Assembly (NCBI RefSeq): GCF_014203395.1
Contig: NZ_JACHIW010000001.1
Span: 558,001 to 622,000, forward strand
DNA: 64,000 nucleotides
Reading direction: 5' to 3'
DNA from: Saccharopolyspora phatthalungensis
GTDB lineage: Bacteria > Actinomycetota > Actinomycetes > Mycobacteriales > Pseudonocardiaceae
How positions within the stretch are numbered: the stretch's first letter is position 1; each line of letters starts with the position of its first letter. The translations under genes and the position numbers were made by a program. Below are positions 1 to 8,473 of this stretch, piece after piece. Below the pieces are notes generated by a model. It saw only the letters and a list, made by a program, of their open reading frames with translations, did not search any database and was not told the DNA's origin.

Positions 1-2
1 AG

Positions 3-320
3 GATGTCCGGGAGGGACAACCGTATCCCGACCACCGGCTGTCGCTGCGGGACTGGGCCAAGATCCCGCCGCGCCCGGTGCGGATGGAAGAGTTGGTCAC
101 CACCACCAAGGTGCTGCACCTCGACCGGCTGCTGAGCCCGGACTCGACGTTCTTCGGCGACCTGTTCCCGCACGTGGTCCGCTGGCGCGGCGAGCTCTAC
201 CTGGAAGACGGCCTGCACCGGGCCCTGCGCTCCGCTCTGCACCAGCGCACGGTGCTGCACGCGCGAGTCCTCGACCTGGACGCCTCCCGTGGCGGTTTCA
301 AGGAATATCAGCGCCTCTGA
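3..320 (+). CDS. Conserved actinobacterial protein of unknown function (3' end only)
   Basis: The reading frame is open from the left edge, so the true start lies outside the window; 105 residues are visible before the TGA. The part reading VRMEELVTTTKVLHLDRLL and FFGDLFPHVVRWRGELYLED looks like a compact, conserved actinobacterial family whose function I do not know. The region has basic and acidic residues, no signal peptide and no obvious catalytic motif. It converges on hemW, whose stop lies 26 bp downstream. The frame is probably real because its sequence is protein-like over its whole length and its codons favour G/C in third position. Confidence 0.6.
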   Translation, partial: DVREGQPYPDHRLSLRDWAKIPPRPVRMEELVTTTKVLHLDRLLSPDSTFFGDLFPHVVRWRGELYLEDGLHRALRSALHQRTVLHARVLDLDASRGGFKEYQRL

Positions 321-346
321 AGCGCCATCCAATTCGTTGACCCGCT

Positions 347-1576
347 TCAGCCGATCAGCCGTTGGATGGCTCCGTCCGCCAGGAGGCGTCCTCGATTCGT
401 TAGGACACAGCGGCCCGCCGCCAGGGCGTCGCGCCGGAGCAGACCGTCTGCCACCAGCTGCTTCGCCGCCAGGCGGGCCGGCTCGTCGAGTATCTCCACG
501 GGAAAGCCCGTGGCCAGGCGGAGTTCGAGCATGATCCGCTCGATGCGCTGGTCCTCGGCGCTGAGAAGTTCCCGCCCCACAGCAGGCGAGTTGCCCTCGG
601 CCAGCATGGCCGCGTAGCGGGCCGGGTGCTTGACGTTCCACCAGCGGACACCGCCGACGTGGCTGTGCGCGCCCGGCCCGGCGCCCCACCAGTCGCCGCC
701 CTGCCAGTAGCCGAGATTGTGACGGCAGCGGGCTTCGTCGTCGCGAGCCCAGTTGGACACCTCGTACCAGCCCAGACCCGCCTCGCCGAGCACTCCGTCG
801 ATCAGTTCGTAGCGATCGGCGAGCACGTCGTCGTCGGGCATCGGCAGCTCGCCCCGGCGGACCTTGCGCGCCATCGCGGTGCCGTCCTCGACGATCAGCG
901 CATACGCCGAGACGTGATCGACCCCGGTGGACAGCACCGCGTCCAGCGAGGCCCGCAGGTCCTCGTCGGTCTCCCCCGGTGTGCCGTAGATCAGATCCAG
1001 GTTGACGTGCTCGAAGCCGGCCGTGCGCGCCTCGCCGACGGCCGCCACCGCGCGGCCCGGGGTGTGCCGCCGCTCCAGCACCCGCAGTACGTGTTCGGCG
1101 GCCGACTGCATGCCCAGCGAAACCCGGTTGAACCCGGCTTCGCGGATCCCGGCGAAGAACTCCGGCGAGGTCGACTCCGGGTTGGACTCGGTGGTGATTT
1201 CCGCCGCATCGCCGAGCCCGAAGGACTCCCGGATCGCCGCCAGGACCTCGCCCAGCCGCCGGGCGCCGAGCAGCGATGGCGTGCCGCCGCCGACGAACAC
1301 CGTCTCGGCGGCCGGCACCGGCCGCTCGCCCGCCGCCAGCACCCGCGCCCCCAGGTCCAGCTCCGCCCGCAGACCATCCAGCCAACTGCCGAAACTCGCA
1401 GCTGAGCCCAGCTCGTCGGCGGTGTAGGTGTTGAAGTCGCAGTAGCCGCAGCGGGTGGCGCAGAACGGCACGTGGACGTACACCCCGAACGGCCGCGAAC
1501 CCAGCCCGGTCAGGGCCTCGGCCGGTAGCGTTCCGTCGGCCGGGGCGGGTTCCCCGGCGGGCAGTAGAGCAGGCAC
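347..1576 (-). CDS. hemW: Radical SAM heme chaperone HemW
   Basis: 409 residues, the normal length for HemW. The radical SAM cluster motif CATRCGYC (C39, C43, C46) sits just after VYVHVPF, with the SAM-binding GGGTPS motif near residue 97. HemW binds heme and a [4Fe-4S] cluster and is thought to insert heme into respiratory enzymes. It is often misnamed oxygen-independent coproporphyrinogen oxidase (HemN), but it lacks the extra N-terminal Cys of true HemN. The first Met is used; the 40 residues before the cluster motif are longer than in many homologues, so a later start is possible. It is divergent from the sulfur operon, with a 271-bp gap up to the sulfite reductase start. Confidence 0.9.
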   Translation of the reverse strand: MPALLPAGEPAPADGTLPAEALTGLGSRPFGVYVHVPFCATRCGYCDFNTYTADELGSAASFGSWLDGLRAELDLGARVLAAGERPVPAAETVFVGGGTPSLLGARRLGEVLAAIRESFGLGDAAEITTESNPESTSPEFFAGIREAGFNRVSLGMQSAAEHVLRVLERRHTPGRAVAAVGEARTAGFEHVNLDLIYGTPGETDEDLRASLDAVLSTGVDHVSAYALIVEDGTAMARKVRRGELPMPDDDVLADRYELIDGVLGEAGLGWYEVSNWARDDEARCRHNLGYWQGGDWWGAGPGAHSHVGGVRWWNVKHPARYAAMLAEGNSPAVGRELLSAEDQRIERIMLELRLATGFPVEILDEPARLAAKQLVADGLLRRDALAAGRCVLTNRGRLLADGAIQRLIG

Positions 1577-1642
1577 TCGACCACTGTCTCACCATTCGGA
1601 TGGGGTTGGACCGGCCGGTGAGCGCGTGGCACGCTGCTTCGC

Positions 1643-1735
1643 ATGGGTGCGACCTTGCCGAGGCTCCTGCTGGTCACCCGCCGCTATGTGGACCTGCGGC
1701 GAGTGTCCAGCGCGCTGTGCCGCGCCAAGGATTGA
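1643..1735 (+). CDS. Cysteine-type leader peptide upstream of the sulfate assimilation operon
   Basis: A 30-residue ORF (ATG to TGA), 112 bp before the sulfite reductase start. Its core reads LLLVTRRYVDLRRVSSALCR, the pattern of the short actinobacterial leader peptides found upstream of sulfur and cysteine genes (basic RR, then VDL, then SSALC). Such peptides are annotated as putative leader peptides. Related cysteine-containing short ORFs in mycobacteria act as cysteine-responsive attenuators of the following operon. The single Cys is codon 26, close to the end, where stalling would be sensed. No strong Shine-Dalgarno is visible; leaderless translation is possible. The regulatory role is inferred from family and position. 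Confidence 0.7.
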   Translation: MGATLPRLLLVTRRYVDLRRVSSALCRAKD

Positions 1736-1847
1736 ATCCCGCCGCCGCGTTCTATCCAGTCGGCGTCGGGGGCGCCGAGCAGTGAGAACCGTCACCGGCG
1801 ACGGGATTCCACGCGGCGCTGCCGCGCCCGAATCCCGGAGGTCGGAC

Positions 1848-3545
1848 ATGGTCCCCCCGACGGAAGCCCCTGCTCGTCCCGCCCGCAAACGCAAGACGCG
1901 CGGCGAGGGCCAGTGGGCGCTCGGCTACCGTGAGCCGCTCAACGCCAACGAGCGCTCCAAGAAGGACGACAATCCGCTGAACGTTCGGCAGCGCATCGAG
2001 ACGATCTACGCCCACCGCGGCTTCGACTCGATCGACCCGGCCGACCTGCGGGGTCGTTTCCGGTGGTGGGGCTTGTACACCCAGCGCGCCCCGGGCATCC
2101 CCGGCGCGCGCACCGGCACGATCGAGCCCGAAGCGCTCGATGACCGCTACTTCATGCTGCGGGTCCGCATCGACGGCGGTGCGCTGACCACCGAGCAGCT
2201 GCGCACCGTCGGTGAGATCTCGCAGACCTACGCGCGCGACACCGCCGACATCACCGACCGGCAGAACATCCAGCTGCACTGGGTGCGGGTCGAGGACATG
2301 CCGACGATCTGGCAGAAGCTGGAGGCCGTCGGGCTGTCCACCACCGAGGCCTGCGGCGACTGCCCCCGCGTGGTGCTGGGTTCGCCGGTGGCCGGCATCG
2401 CGGCCGACGAGATCGTCGACGCCACCCCGGCGATCAAGGAGATTTCCGAGCGGTTCATCGGCGACCGGTCGCTGTCCAACCTGCCGCGCAAGTTCAAGAC
2501 CGCGATCTCCGGTTCGCCGCGCTGGGACACGGTGCCCGAGATCAACGACGTCTCGCTGGTCGGCGTCGTGCACCCGGAGCACGGGCCCGGCTTCGACCTG
2601 TGGGTCGGCGGCGGCCTGTCGACGAACCCGAAGCTGGCGGTGCGGCTGGGCGCCTGGGTGCCGCTCGACGAGGTCGCCGAGGTGTGGCACGGCGTGGTGC
2701 AGATCTTCCGCGACTACGGCTACCGGCGGTTGCGGCACCGCGCCCGGATCAAGTTCCTGGTCGCCGACTGGGGCGCGGAGAAGTTCCGCCAGGTGCTGGA
2801 GGACGAATACCTGGGCCGCAAGCTGCTCGATGGCCCCGCGCCGGAAACACCGGCCGGCCACCGCGACCACATCGGGGTGCACCCGCAGGCCGACGGCAAT
2901 TTCTACGTCGGCGCGAAGTCCGCGGCCGGCCGGGTCAGTGGTTCCACGCTGATGGCGGTCGCCAAGGCCGCCGAGCGGGTCGGTTCCGGCCGCATCCGCA
3001 CCACCGTCGAGCAGAACCTGCTGGTCCTCGACGTCCCGAAGTCCGAAGTGGACGGTCTGGTCGCGGAACTGGCCAACCTGGGCCTGCGGTCCGACCCGTC
3101 GCCGTGGCGGCGCAACGTGATGGCCTGCACCGGTATCGAGTTCTGCAAGCTGGCCATCGTGGAGACCAAGCAGCGGGCGATCGCGCTGGTCAATGACCTG
3201 GAAGAGCGACTGGCCGACATCCAGGGCGATGTCACCGACCCGGTGACGATCAACCTCAACGGCTGCCCGAACGCCTGCGCCCGCACGCAGGTCGCCGACA
3301 TCGGCCTGAAGGGTCAGATGGTCCCGGACGCCAACGGCGAACAGGTCGAGGGCTTCCAGGTGCACCTGGGCGGCGGACTCGGCCAGGACGCCGGCTTCGG
3401 CCGCAAGATCCGCGGCCACAAGGTCACCTCCGCCGAGCTCGGGGATTACGTGGAGCGCTTGGTGCGCCGCTACCTGGACCAGCGCGCCGCCGGCGAGCGC
3501 TTCGCGCAGTGGGTCGCCCGGGCCGAGGAAGACGACCTCAAGTGA
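1848..3545 (+). CDS. sir: Ferredoxin-dependent assimilatory sulfite reductase
   Basis: 565 residues from the ATG preceded by GGAGG six bases upstream. The frame stays open much further 5', but that part is not protein-like. The enzyme reduces sulfite to sulfide with six electrons from ferredoxin, using siroheme coupled to a [4Fe-4S] cluster. The cluster/siroheme ligands are visible as CTGIEFC (C427, C433) and NGCPNAC (C473, C477), the nitrite/sulfite reductase signature. Annotated homologues are called NirA or SirA; the neighbours cysH, cysD and cysN make sulfite the substrate rather than nitrite. Its GTGA overlaps the next gene. Confidence 0.95.
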   Translation: MVPPTEAPARPARKRKTRGEGQWALGYREPLNANERSKKDDNPLNVRQRIETIYAHRGFDSIDPADLRGRFRWWGLYTQRAPGIPGARTGTIEPEALDDRYFMLRVRIDGGALTTEQLRTVGEISQTYARDTADITDRQNIQLHWVRVEDMPTIWQKLEAVGLSTTEACGDCPRVVLGSPVAGIAADEIVDATPAIKEISERFIGDRSLSNLPRKFKTAISGSPRWDTVPEINDVSLVGVVHPEHGPGFDLWVGGGLSTNPKLAVRLGAWVPLDEVAEVWHGVVQIFRDYGYRRLRHRARIKFLVADWGAEKFRQVLEDEYLGRKLLDGPAPETPAGHRDHIGVHPQADGNFYVGAKSAAGRVSGSTLMAVAKAAERVGSGRIRTTVEQNLLVLDVPKSEVDGLVAELANLGLRSDPSPWRRNVMACTGIEFCKLAIVETKQRAIALVNDLEERLADIQGDVTDPVTINLNGCPNACARTQVADIGLKGQMVPDANGEQVEGFQVHLGGGLGQDAGFGRKIRGHKVTSAELGDYVERLVRRYLDQRAAGERFAQWVARAEEDDLK

Positions 3546-3709
3546 GCCAACCGGAAGGCCGGGCGGTGCCGTTCTACTGCCCCTACTGCGGGGACGAGGA
3601 ACTCACCCCCGAGACCGAGCCGTCCGGGGCGTGGCGGTGCGGGTCGTGTCTTCGGGTCTTCACCGTGCGACTGGTCGGGCTGGCCCTCGGAGGAAACGGA
3701 GAACCATGA
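3542..3709 (+). CDS. Small zinc-ribbon protein between sir and cysH
   Basis: 55 residues, starting at a GTG that overlaps the sir stop (GTGA) and ending in an ATGA overlap with cysH, so it is translationally coupled on both sides. It carries two CxxC pairs, YCPYCGDE and WRCGSCLRVF, spaced like a rubredoxin-type zinc ribbon. A small ORF at the same place occurs in other actinobacterial sir-cysH operons such as that of Streptomyces. Function unknown; a redox or metal-handling helper for sulfite or APS reductase is only a guess. Confidence 0.75.
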   Translation: MSQPEGRAVPFYCPYCGDEELTPETEPSGAWRCGSCLRVFTVRLVGLALGGNGEP

Positions 3710-4431
3710 CTGCCGACACCACCACGAACATCGGCTCCCGGCGCGGCGACGACGAGCTGCGCGCATTGGTCGAGCAGGCCGCGGCGCGGTTGGCCGAGGC
3801 CAGTGCCGAGGAAGCCCTGCGCTGGGCCGTCGACACCTTCGGCGACGGGCTGATCGTCGCGTCGAACATGCAGGACGCGGTGCTGGTCGACCTGGCGGCC
3901 AAGGCCAAGCCGGGCGTGGAGATCCTGTTCCTGGAGACCGGCTACCACTTCGCCGAGACCATCGGCACCCGCGACGCCGTCGCGCAGGTCTACGACGTCA
4001 ACATCGTCAACGCCATCCCCGCGCAGACCGTCGCCGAGCAGGACGCCAGCGAGGGCCCGCGGCTGTTCGAGCGGGATCCGAACCGCTGCTGCTTCCTGCG
4101 CAAGGTGGTGCCACTGCGCAACACCCTGGCCCGCTACGAGGCGTGGGTAACCGGAGTGCGCCGGGTGGAGGCGCCGACGCGCGCCAACACGCCGATCGTG
4201 ACCTGGGACGAGCGCAACAACCTGGTCAAGATCAATCCGCTGGCCGCCTGGTCCGACGACGACATGCAGCACTACATCGACGAGCACGGCGTGCTGGTCA
4301 ACCCGCTGGTGCAGGCCGGTTACCCGTCGATCGGGTGCCAGCCCTGCACCGCCAAACCCGCGCCCGGCGCCGACCCGCGCAGCGGGCGCTGGGCGGGCAG
4401 CGCCAAGACCGAGTGCGGACTGCACGGCTGA
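3706..4431 (+). CDS. cysH: Adenylyl-sulfate (APS) reductase, thioredoxin-dependent
   Basis: 241 residues from the ATG overlapping the previous stop. It reduces adenylyl sulfate to sulfite and AMP with thioredoxin. The [4Fe-4S] ligands RCCFLRK (C128, C129) and GCQPC (C211, C214) mark the APS-type enzyme; PAPS reductases lack these two Cys pairs. The C-terminal ECGLH carries the catalytic Cys. This fits the operon, which has no APS kinase gene: sulfate goes to APS by CysDN, then directly to sulfite. Confidence 0.95.
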   Translation: MTADTTTNIGSRRGDDELRALVEQAAARLAEASAEEALRWAVDTFGDGLIVASNMQDAVLVDLAAKAKPGVEILFLETGYHFAETIGTRDAVAQVYDVNIVNAIPAQTVAEQDASEGPRLFERDPNRCCFLRKVVPLRNTLARYEAWVTGVRRVEAPTRANTPIVTWDERNNLVKINPLAAWSDDDMQHYIDEHGVLVNPLVQAGYPSIGCQPCTAKPAPGADPRSGRWAGSAKTECGLHG

Positions 4432-4449
4432 GGAACTTCGGAGGACTGC

Positions 4450-4521
4450 GTGAGCCACAACTCTCTTGCTCAGGCAGACCGACCGGGTGCGGTTACCCCG
4501 CAAGATACGGAGGAGACATGA
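4450..4521 (+). CDS. Possible 23-residue coupling peptide between cysH and cysD
   Basis: A GTG-started micro-ORF with a good Shine-Dalgarno (CGGAGGA, about six bases upstream) that stops in an ATGA overlap with the cysD start. It has no recognisable domain. It sits where other actinobacteria carry cysC (APS kinase) and could be a remnant start of a lost gene or a short coupling peptide that helps load ribosomes on cysD. The strong ribosome site and exact overlap are the only support. Confidence 0.3.
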   Translation: MSHNSLAQADRPGAVTPQDTEET

Positions 4522-5453
4522 CCACAGTCGAGTTGCCGAACGATCTGGCCGACGCGCCGCCGCAGGTGGACAACCTGGACGCGCTGGAGTCCGAGGCGAT
4601 CCACATCTTCCGCGAGGTGGCCGGGGAATTCGACCGGCCGGTGATCCTGTTCTCCGGCGGCAAGGACTCCACGGTGCTGGTGCACTTGGCGCTGAAGGCG
4701 TTCTGGCCGGCGCCGGTGCCGTTCCCGCTGCTGCACGTCGACACCGGGCACAACTTTTCGGAGGTGCTGGCCTTCCGCGACGAACTGGTGGAGCGGCACG
4801 ACCTGCGGCTGGTGGTCGCGTCGGTGCAGGACTACATCGACGACGGCCGGCTGCGGGAACGCCCCGACGGCACGCGCAACCCGCTGCAGACCACGCCGCT
4901 GCTGGACGGCATCAGCGAGAACCGGTTCGACGCGGTCTTCGGCGGCGGCCGGCGAGATGAGGAGCGGGCTCGCGCCAAGGAACGGATCTTCAGCCTGCGC
5001 AACGCCTTCGGGCAGTGGGACCCGCGCCGCCAGCGGCCCGAGTTGTGGAACCTGTACAACGGCAAGCACCGGCCCGGCGAGCACGTCCGGGTGTTCCCGC
5101 TGTCGAACTGGACCGAGCTGGACGTCTGGCGCTACATCCAGCGGGAGAAGATCGAGCTGCCGGAGCTCTACTACGCGCACCGCCGCGAGGTGTACCAGCG
5201 CGACGGCATGTGGCTGACCGCTGGGCCCTGGGGCGGTCCGCGCGAGGGCGAGGTGCCGGCGACCAAGACCGTGCGCTACCGCACCGTGGGCGACGGTTCC
5301 TGCACCGGCGCGGTGGAATCCGAGGCGTACACAGTGGACGATGTGATCGCCGAGGTCGCCGCCAGCCGGCTTACCGAGCGCGGCGCGACGCGCGCCGACG
5401 ACCGCCTCTCCGAAGCCGCCATGGAAGACCGCAAGCGCGAGGGCTACTTCTGA
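4518..5453 (+). CDS. cysD: Sulfate adenylyltransferase subunit 2 (ATP sulfurylase, catalytic)
   Basis: 311 residues; the ATG follows GGAGGA by four bases. The PP-loop SGGKDS (residues 46-51) binds ATP and makes APS from sulfate and ATP. Later conserved blocks include LLHVDTGHNF, FGGGRRDEE and VFPLSNWTELDVW, typical of CysD. It works as a complex with the GTPase CysN, encoded next; here the two genes are separated by an unusually long 226 bp. Confidence 0.95.
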   Translation: MTTVELPNDLADAPPQVDNLDALESEAIHIFREVAGEFDRPVILFSGGKDSTVLVHLALKAFWPAPVPFPLLHVDTGHNFSEVLAFRDELVERHDLRLVVASVQDYIDDGRLRERPDGTRNPLQTTPLLDGISENRFDAVFGGGRRDEERARAKERIFSLRNAFGQWDPRRQRPELWNLYNGKHRPGEHVRVFPLSNWTELDVWRYIQREKIELPELYYAHRREVYQRDGMWLTAGPWGGPREGEVPATKTVRYRTVGDGSCTGAVESEAYTVDDVIAEVAASRLTERGATRADDRLSEAAMEDRKREGYF

Positions 5454-5679
5454 GAAGACTGATTCATGGACTCTTTCTGCGTAGCGGTGCGGGTAGCGGC
5501 CTCTCTGCGGGAGTTACCGTCGCCGCCTCGACTGCGGGATGCCCGACTCATGAATGCCATCACAAACAAAAGATCAAAACGGGGGCAACGGCAGTCCGCC
5601 CGGTGAGCGCACCAACTGCCTGGGTCTGCGCTCCCGCCCCACACTTCCGAAGCCGAACCACCAGGAATGGGTTCCCGAA
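5454..5679 (+). other. Long cysD-cysN spacer with a doubtful short ORF
   Basis: cysD and cysN are normally adjacent or overlapping, but here 226 bp separate them. A 46-residue ATG frame at 5466-5606 fills much of the gap but has no clear ribosome site and no recognisable sequence. I see no terminator. The spacer may hold an internal promoter, a processed region or a decayed gene. Confidence 0.3.
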
Positions 5680-7023
5680 ATGACCGAGACGACCACCCGC
5701 ACCGCGCCGGACAGCGGCACCGAGGTGACCCTGCCGGTGCACACCGACCTGTTGCGGTTGGCCACCGCCGGGTCCGTCGACGACGGCAAGAGCACTTTGG
5801 TCGGGCGGCTGCTGCACGACACCAAGTCGGTGCTGGCCGACCAGCTCGACGCCGTGCGGCGGGCCAGCGCGGACCGCGGTCTGGCGACCCCGGACCTGTC
5901 GCTGCTGGTGGACGGCCTGCGCGCGGAGCGCGAGCAGGGCATCACCATCGATGTGGCCTACCGGTACTTCGCCACGCCCAAACGCACCTTCGTGCTCGCC
6001 GACACTCCCGGTCACGTGCAGTACACCCGGAACACGGTCACCGGCGCCTCGACCGCCCAGCTGGCGGTGCTGCTGGTGGACGCGCGCAAGGGGGTCATCG
6101 AGCAGACCCGGCGGCACGCCGCCGTGCTGGCGCTGCTGGGCGTGCCCCAGCTGGTGCTGGCCATCAACAAGATCGACATGGTCGGATTCGACGAGGCGGT
6201 GTTCACCCGCATCGCCGCCGAATTCACCGCGCACGCCCGGGCCCTGGGTTACCGCGACGACGCCGTGACGACCATCCCGGTGTCCGCGCTGCTCGGCGAC
6301 AACGTGGTCGAGCGCTCCGCGAACACGCCCTGGTACAGCGGGCCTTCGCTGCTGGAGCACCTGGAAAGCGTGCCGGTGGCACCGGACCCGCACGATGCGC
6401 CGTTCCGGATGCCGGTGCAGTACGTGATCCGGCCGCGCACCGTGGAGTACCCGGACTACCGCGGCTACGCGGGCCAGGTCGCCGCCGGGGTCGTCGCCGA
6501 GGGCGACGAGGTCGTCGTGCTGCCCGCCGGGGTGCGCACCCGGGTGTCCAAGGTGGACACTCCGGACGGTTCGAAACCGCGCGCCGCCGCCGGGCACTCC
6601 GTCACGCTGCTGCTGGCCGACGACGTGGACGTCTCGCGCGGCGACCTGATCGCCGCCGCGGACGCGCCGCCGCAGTTGACCGACGAGCTCGACGCCACGG
6701 TTTGCTGGCTGGCCGAGAAGCCGCTGACCCCGGCTGCCAAGGTGCTGGTCAAGCACGGCACCCGCACCGTGCCGGCAATCGTAACGGACCTGTCGGCCCG
6801 CTTCGACGAGCAGCAGCTGTCGAGTGTGGAGAGACCGGATTCGTTACAGCTCAACGAAATCGGCCGGGTGCAACTGCGCACCGCGGAGCCGCTGCCCGTC
6901 GACGAATACGCCGCGAGCCGGCGCACCGGATCGTTCCTGGTGATCGACCCCGCCGACGGCACTACGCTGGCCGCCGGGCTGATCGGGGTGCCGTTGGCGC
7001 CGTTGGCCGCCGCGTCGGAGTGA
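5680..7023 (+). CDS. cysN: Sulfate adenylyltransferase subunit 1 (GTPase)
   Basis: 447 residues from MTETTT. The G motifs of an EF-Tu-like GTPase are clear: AGSVDDGKST (30-39), DTPGH (108-112) and NKID (163-166), followed by beta-barrel domains. GTP hydrolysis by CysN drives APS synthesis by CysD. The length ends with the elongation-factor-like domain; there is no C-terminal APS kinase fusion (CysNC), in line with the APS-type CysH. An upstream in-frame extension is open but not protein-like. AGGA lies about 14 bases before the chosen ATG, a weak ribosome site. Confidence 0.93.
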   Translation: MTETTTRTAPDSGTEVTLPVHTDLLRLATAGSVDDGKSTLVGRLLHDTKSVLADQLDAVRRASADRGLATPDLSLLVDGLRAEREQGITIDVAYRYFATPKRTFVLADTPGHVQYTRNTVTGASTAQLAVLLVDARKGVIEQTRRHAAVLALLGVPQLVLAINKIDMVGFDEAVFTRIAAEFTAHARALGYRDDAVTTIPVSALLGDNVVERSANTPWYSGPSLLEHLESVPVAPDPHDAPFRMPVQYVIRPRTVEYPDYRGYAGQVAAGVVAEGDEVVVLPAGVRTRVSKVDTPDGSKPRAAAGHSVTLLLADDVDVSRGDLIAAADAPPQLTDELDATVCWLAEKPLTPAAKVLVKHGTRTVPAIVTDLSARFDEQQLSSVERPDSLQLNEIGRVQLRTAEPLPVDEYAASRRTGSFLVIDPADGTTLAAGLIGVPLAPLAAASE

Positions 7024-7030
7024 GCCGACG

Positions 7031-7795
7031 ATGACCGCCCCGCTGGTGGCTGTCGCGCATGGCAGCCGGGACCCGCGCTCGGCCGCGACGATCCATGCCC
7101 TGCTGGACGTGGTCCGGTCGATGCGCCCGGATCTCGACGTGCGCGTGGCGTTCCTGGACCTGTCGGCACCGCGCGTCGGCGACGTGCTCAGCGCGGTGCA
7201 CGGCGACGGGCATTCCGCCGCGGTGGTCGTTCCGCTGCTGCTCGGCCGGGCCTTCCACGCGCGCGTCGACGTGCCCGCGGCGGTGGCCGAGGCGGAGCGG
7301 CGGTATCCGCGATTCCGGGTGCACGTCGCCGACGTGCTGGGGCCGGACCCGCGACTGGACGAAGCGGCGTGGCGGCGGCTGGCCGAAGCCGGGGTGTCAC
7401 CGGAAGACCGGCGACTGGGCGTCGTGCTGGCCGGTGCGGGATCGTCGCACGCCCCGGCGAACCGGCTCGTCGCCGCCGTTGCCGAGCGCTGGCAAGGGAA
7501 AACATCCTGGACTGGGGCCGTAGCGGCGTTCGCGGCGGCCGCCGAACCTGCCGTCCCGGCGGCGATCGAGGCCCTGCGCGCTCGCGGTGCCCGGCGTTTC
7601 GCGGTCGCTTCCTGGTTCCTGGCACCGGGCCTGCTGCCGGACCGGATCAGCGCGCAGGCCCGGCAGCATGCGGGTGGCCCGCTGATCGCGACACCGATGG
7701 CCGACGATGCGGGAGTCGCCGAACTGGTCCTGCGCCGCTATGCCGACGCGCTTGCGGCGGCGACCAGCCCGCTGCGACTGCCCACTGCGCTGTGA
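7031..7795 (+). CDS. Sirohydrochlorin chelatase (CbiX/SirB family)
   Basis: 254 residues, seven bases after cysN. It starts with VAVAHGSRDPRS, the His-Gly-Ser motif of CbiX/SirB chelatases, and a second half repeats the fold (VVLAGAGSSHAPAN), as in the two-domain long form. These insert Fe or Co into sirohydrochlorin. In an operon with a siroheme enzyme, the likely role is ferrochelation to make siroheme for sulfite reductase; cobalt insertion for cobalamin cannot be excluded from sequence. Confidence 0.85.
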   Translation: MTAPLVAVAHGSRDPRSAATIHALLDVVRSMRPDLDVRVAFLDLSAPRVGDVLSAVHGDGHSAAVVVPLLLGRAFHARVDVPAAVAEAERRYPRFRVHVADVLGPDPRLDEAAWRRLAEAGVSPEDRRLGVVLAGAGSSHAPANRLVAAVAERWQGKTSWTGAVAAFAAAAEPAVPAAIEALRARGARRFAVASWFLAPGLLPDRISAQARQHAGGPLIATPMADDAGVAELVLRRYADALAAATSPLRLPTAL

Positions 7796-7854
7796 CTTCC
7801 GTGACTTGACGAGGTCTTTCCCACGACTGAATCCACGCACGCACCGGGGCCCAC

Positions 7855-8016
7855 GTGAGCAAAAGTCGACAACTTCACTGGTATGGACAACCTTCCGGGC
7901 ATGATGTGCGCGTGTCGTCCACCTGGGTACGCGAAGACCGGCAGCGGCCGGAAACACCCCGACACGCCGGGGCGCTGCGGTCCTCGACTCGGCGGCGCAC
8001 CGTGGCGGCCGGATGA
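7855..8016 (+). CDS. Doubtful 53-residue ORF upstream of the CxxC protein
   Basis: A GTG frame rich in Arg and Ser whose TGA overlaps the next ATG (ATGA), the arrangement of a coupled gene pair. A later GTG at about 7912 would give a shorter product. No family is recognised and no strong ribosome site is visible, so the overlap could be chance. Confidence 0.22.
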   Translation: MSKSRQLHWYGQPSGHDVRVSSTWVREDRQRPETPRHAGALRSSTRRRTVAAG

Positions 8017-8249
8017 CCGACCGACCCCACCTCATCGCGCGGGTTCGTGCCGAGTTCGCGCGCAGCGAGCAGGAGAAGTCCTGCCACTTCTTCCCGCTGC
8101 CGGAGGAGAACTCGCTGCTGCCGTCGCGGCTGCGCGCCTACTGCGGCTTCGCCATCGTCCCAGGTCAGGCGGAAACGCTCGATGGCCCGGCCGGCATGCC
8201 GTGCGTGCATTGCTTGCTGGTCGCCGCGCTGACCGACAGCGACAAGTGA
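8013..8249 (+). CDS. Conserved small protein of unknown function with a CxxC motif
   Basis: 78 residues. Cys residues appear at SCHFF, YCGFA and PCVHC, the last a CxxC that could bind metal. No membrane segment or signal peptide. It lies between the sulfur operon and the large ADP-ribosylglycohydrolase genes, on the same strand. I do not recognise a function. Confidence 0.55.
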   Translation: MTDRPHLIARVRAEFARSEQEKSCHFFPLPEENSLLPSRLRAYCGFAIVPGQAETLDGPAGMPCVHCLLVAALTDSDK

Positions 8250-8473
8250 ACAGGAACAACGGGCAAAGAACCTGCACCTAACGCTGGGTCGTTCTTTTGA
8301 ACACTAAGCTTCACCCAATGTGGTCATGAGAGAGTTTGTTGTCAGCGTCTGGACGGGGAAGCGGCCGCTCCCTGTGCTCGTCCGTCCCCGTCAGGCCGCG
8401 CTATCGAGTGACCGCCGGTGTGTGGGGGCGATCAATGCAAGGCTGGACGAGGAGTCGGGGACAACAGCGCGAG

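Noticed and set aside
1455..1847. The long upstream extension of the sulfite reductase frame
   Set aside because: Low-complexity Ser/Arg/Gly sequence unlike the family; the ribosome site and homology support the ATG at 1848, and the leader peptide occupies this region.
1752..3419. 555-codon minus-strand frame opposite the sulfite reductase
   Set aside because: Shadow of a strongly coding gene; the translation is Arg/Gly/Val-rich with no family features.
8290..8301. GTTCTTTTGAAC as a LexA/SOS box
   Set aside because: Arms are in the wrong orientation for the actinobacterial GAAC...GTTC SOS box and only four bases long.
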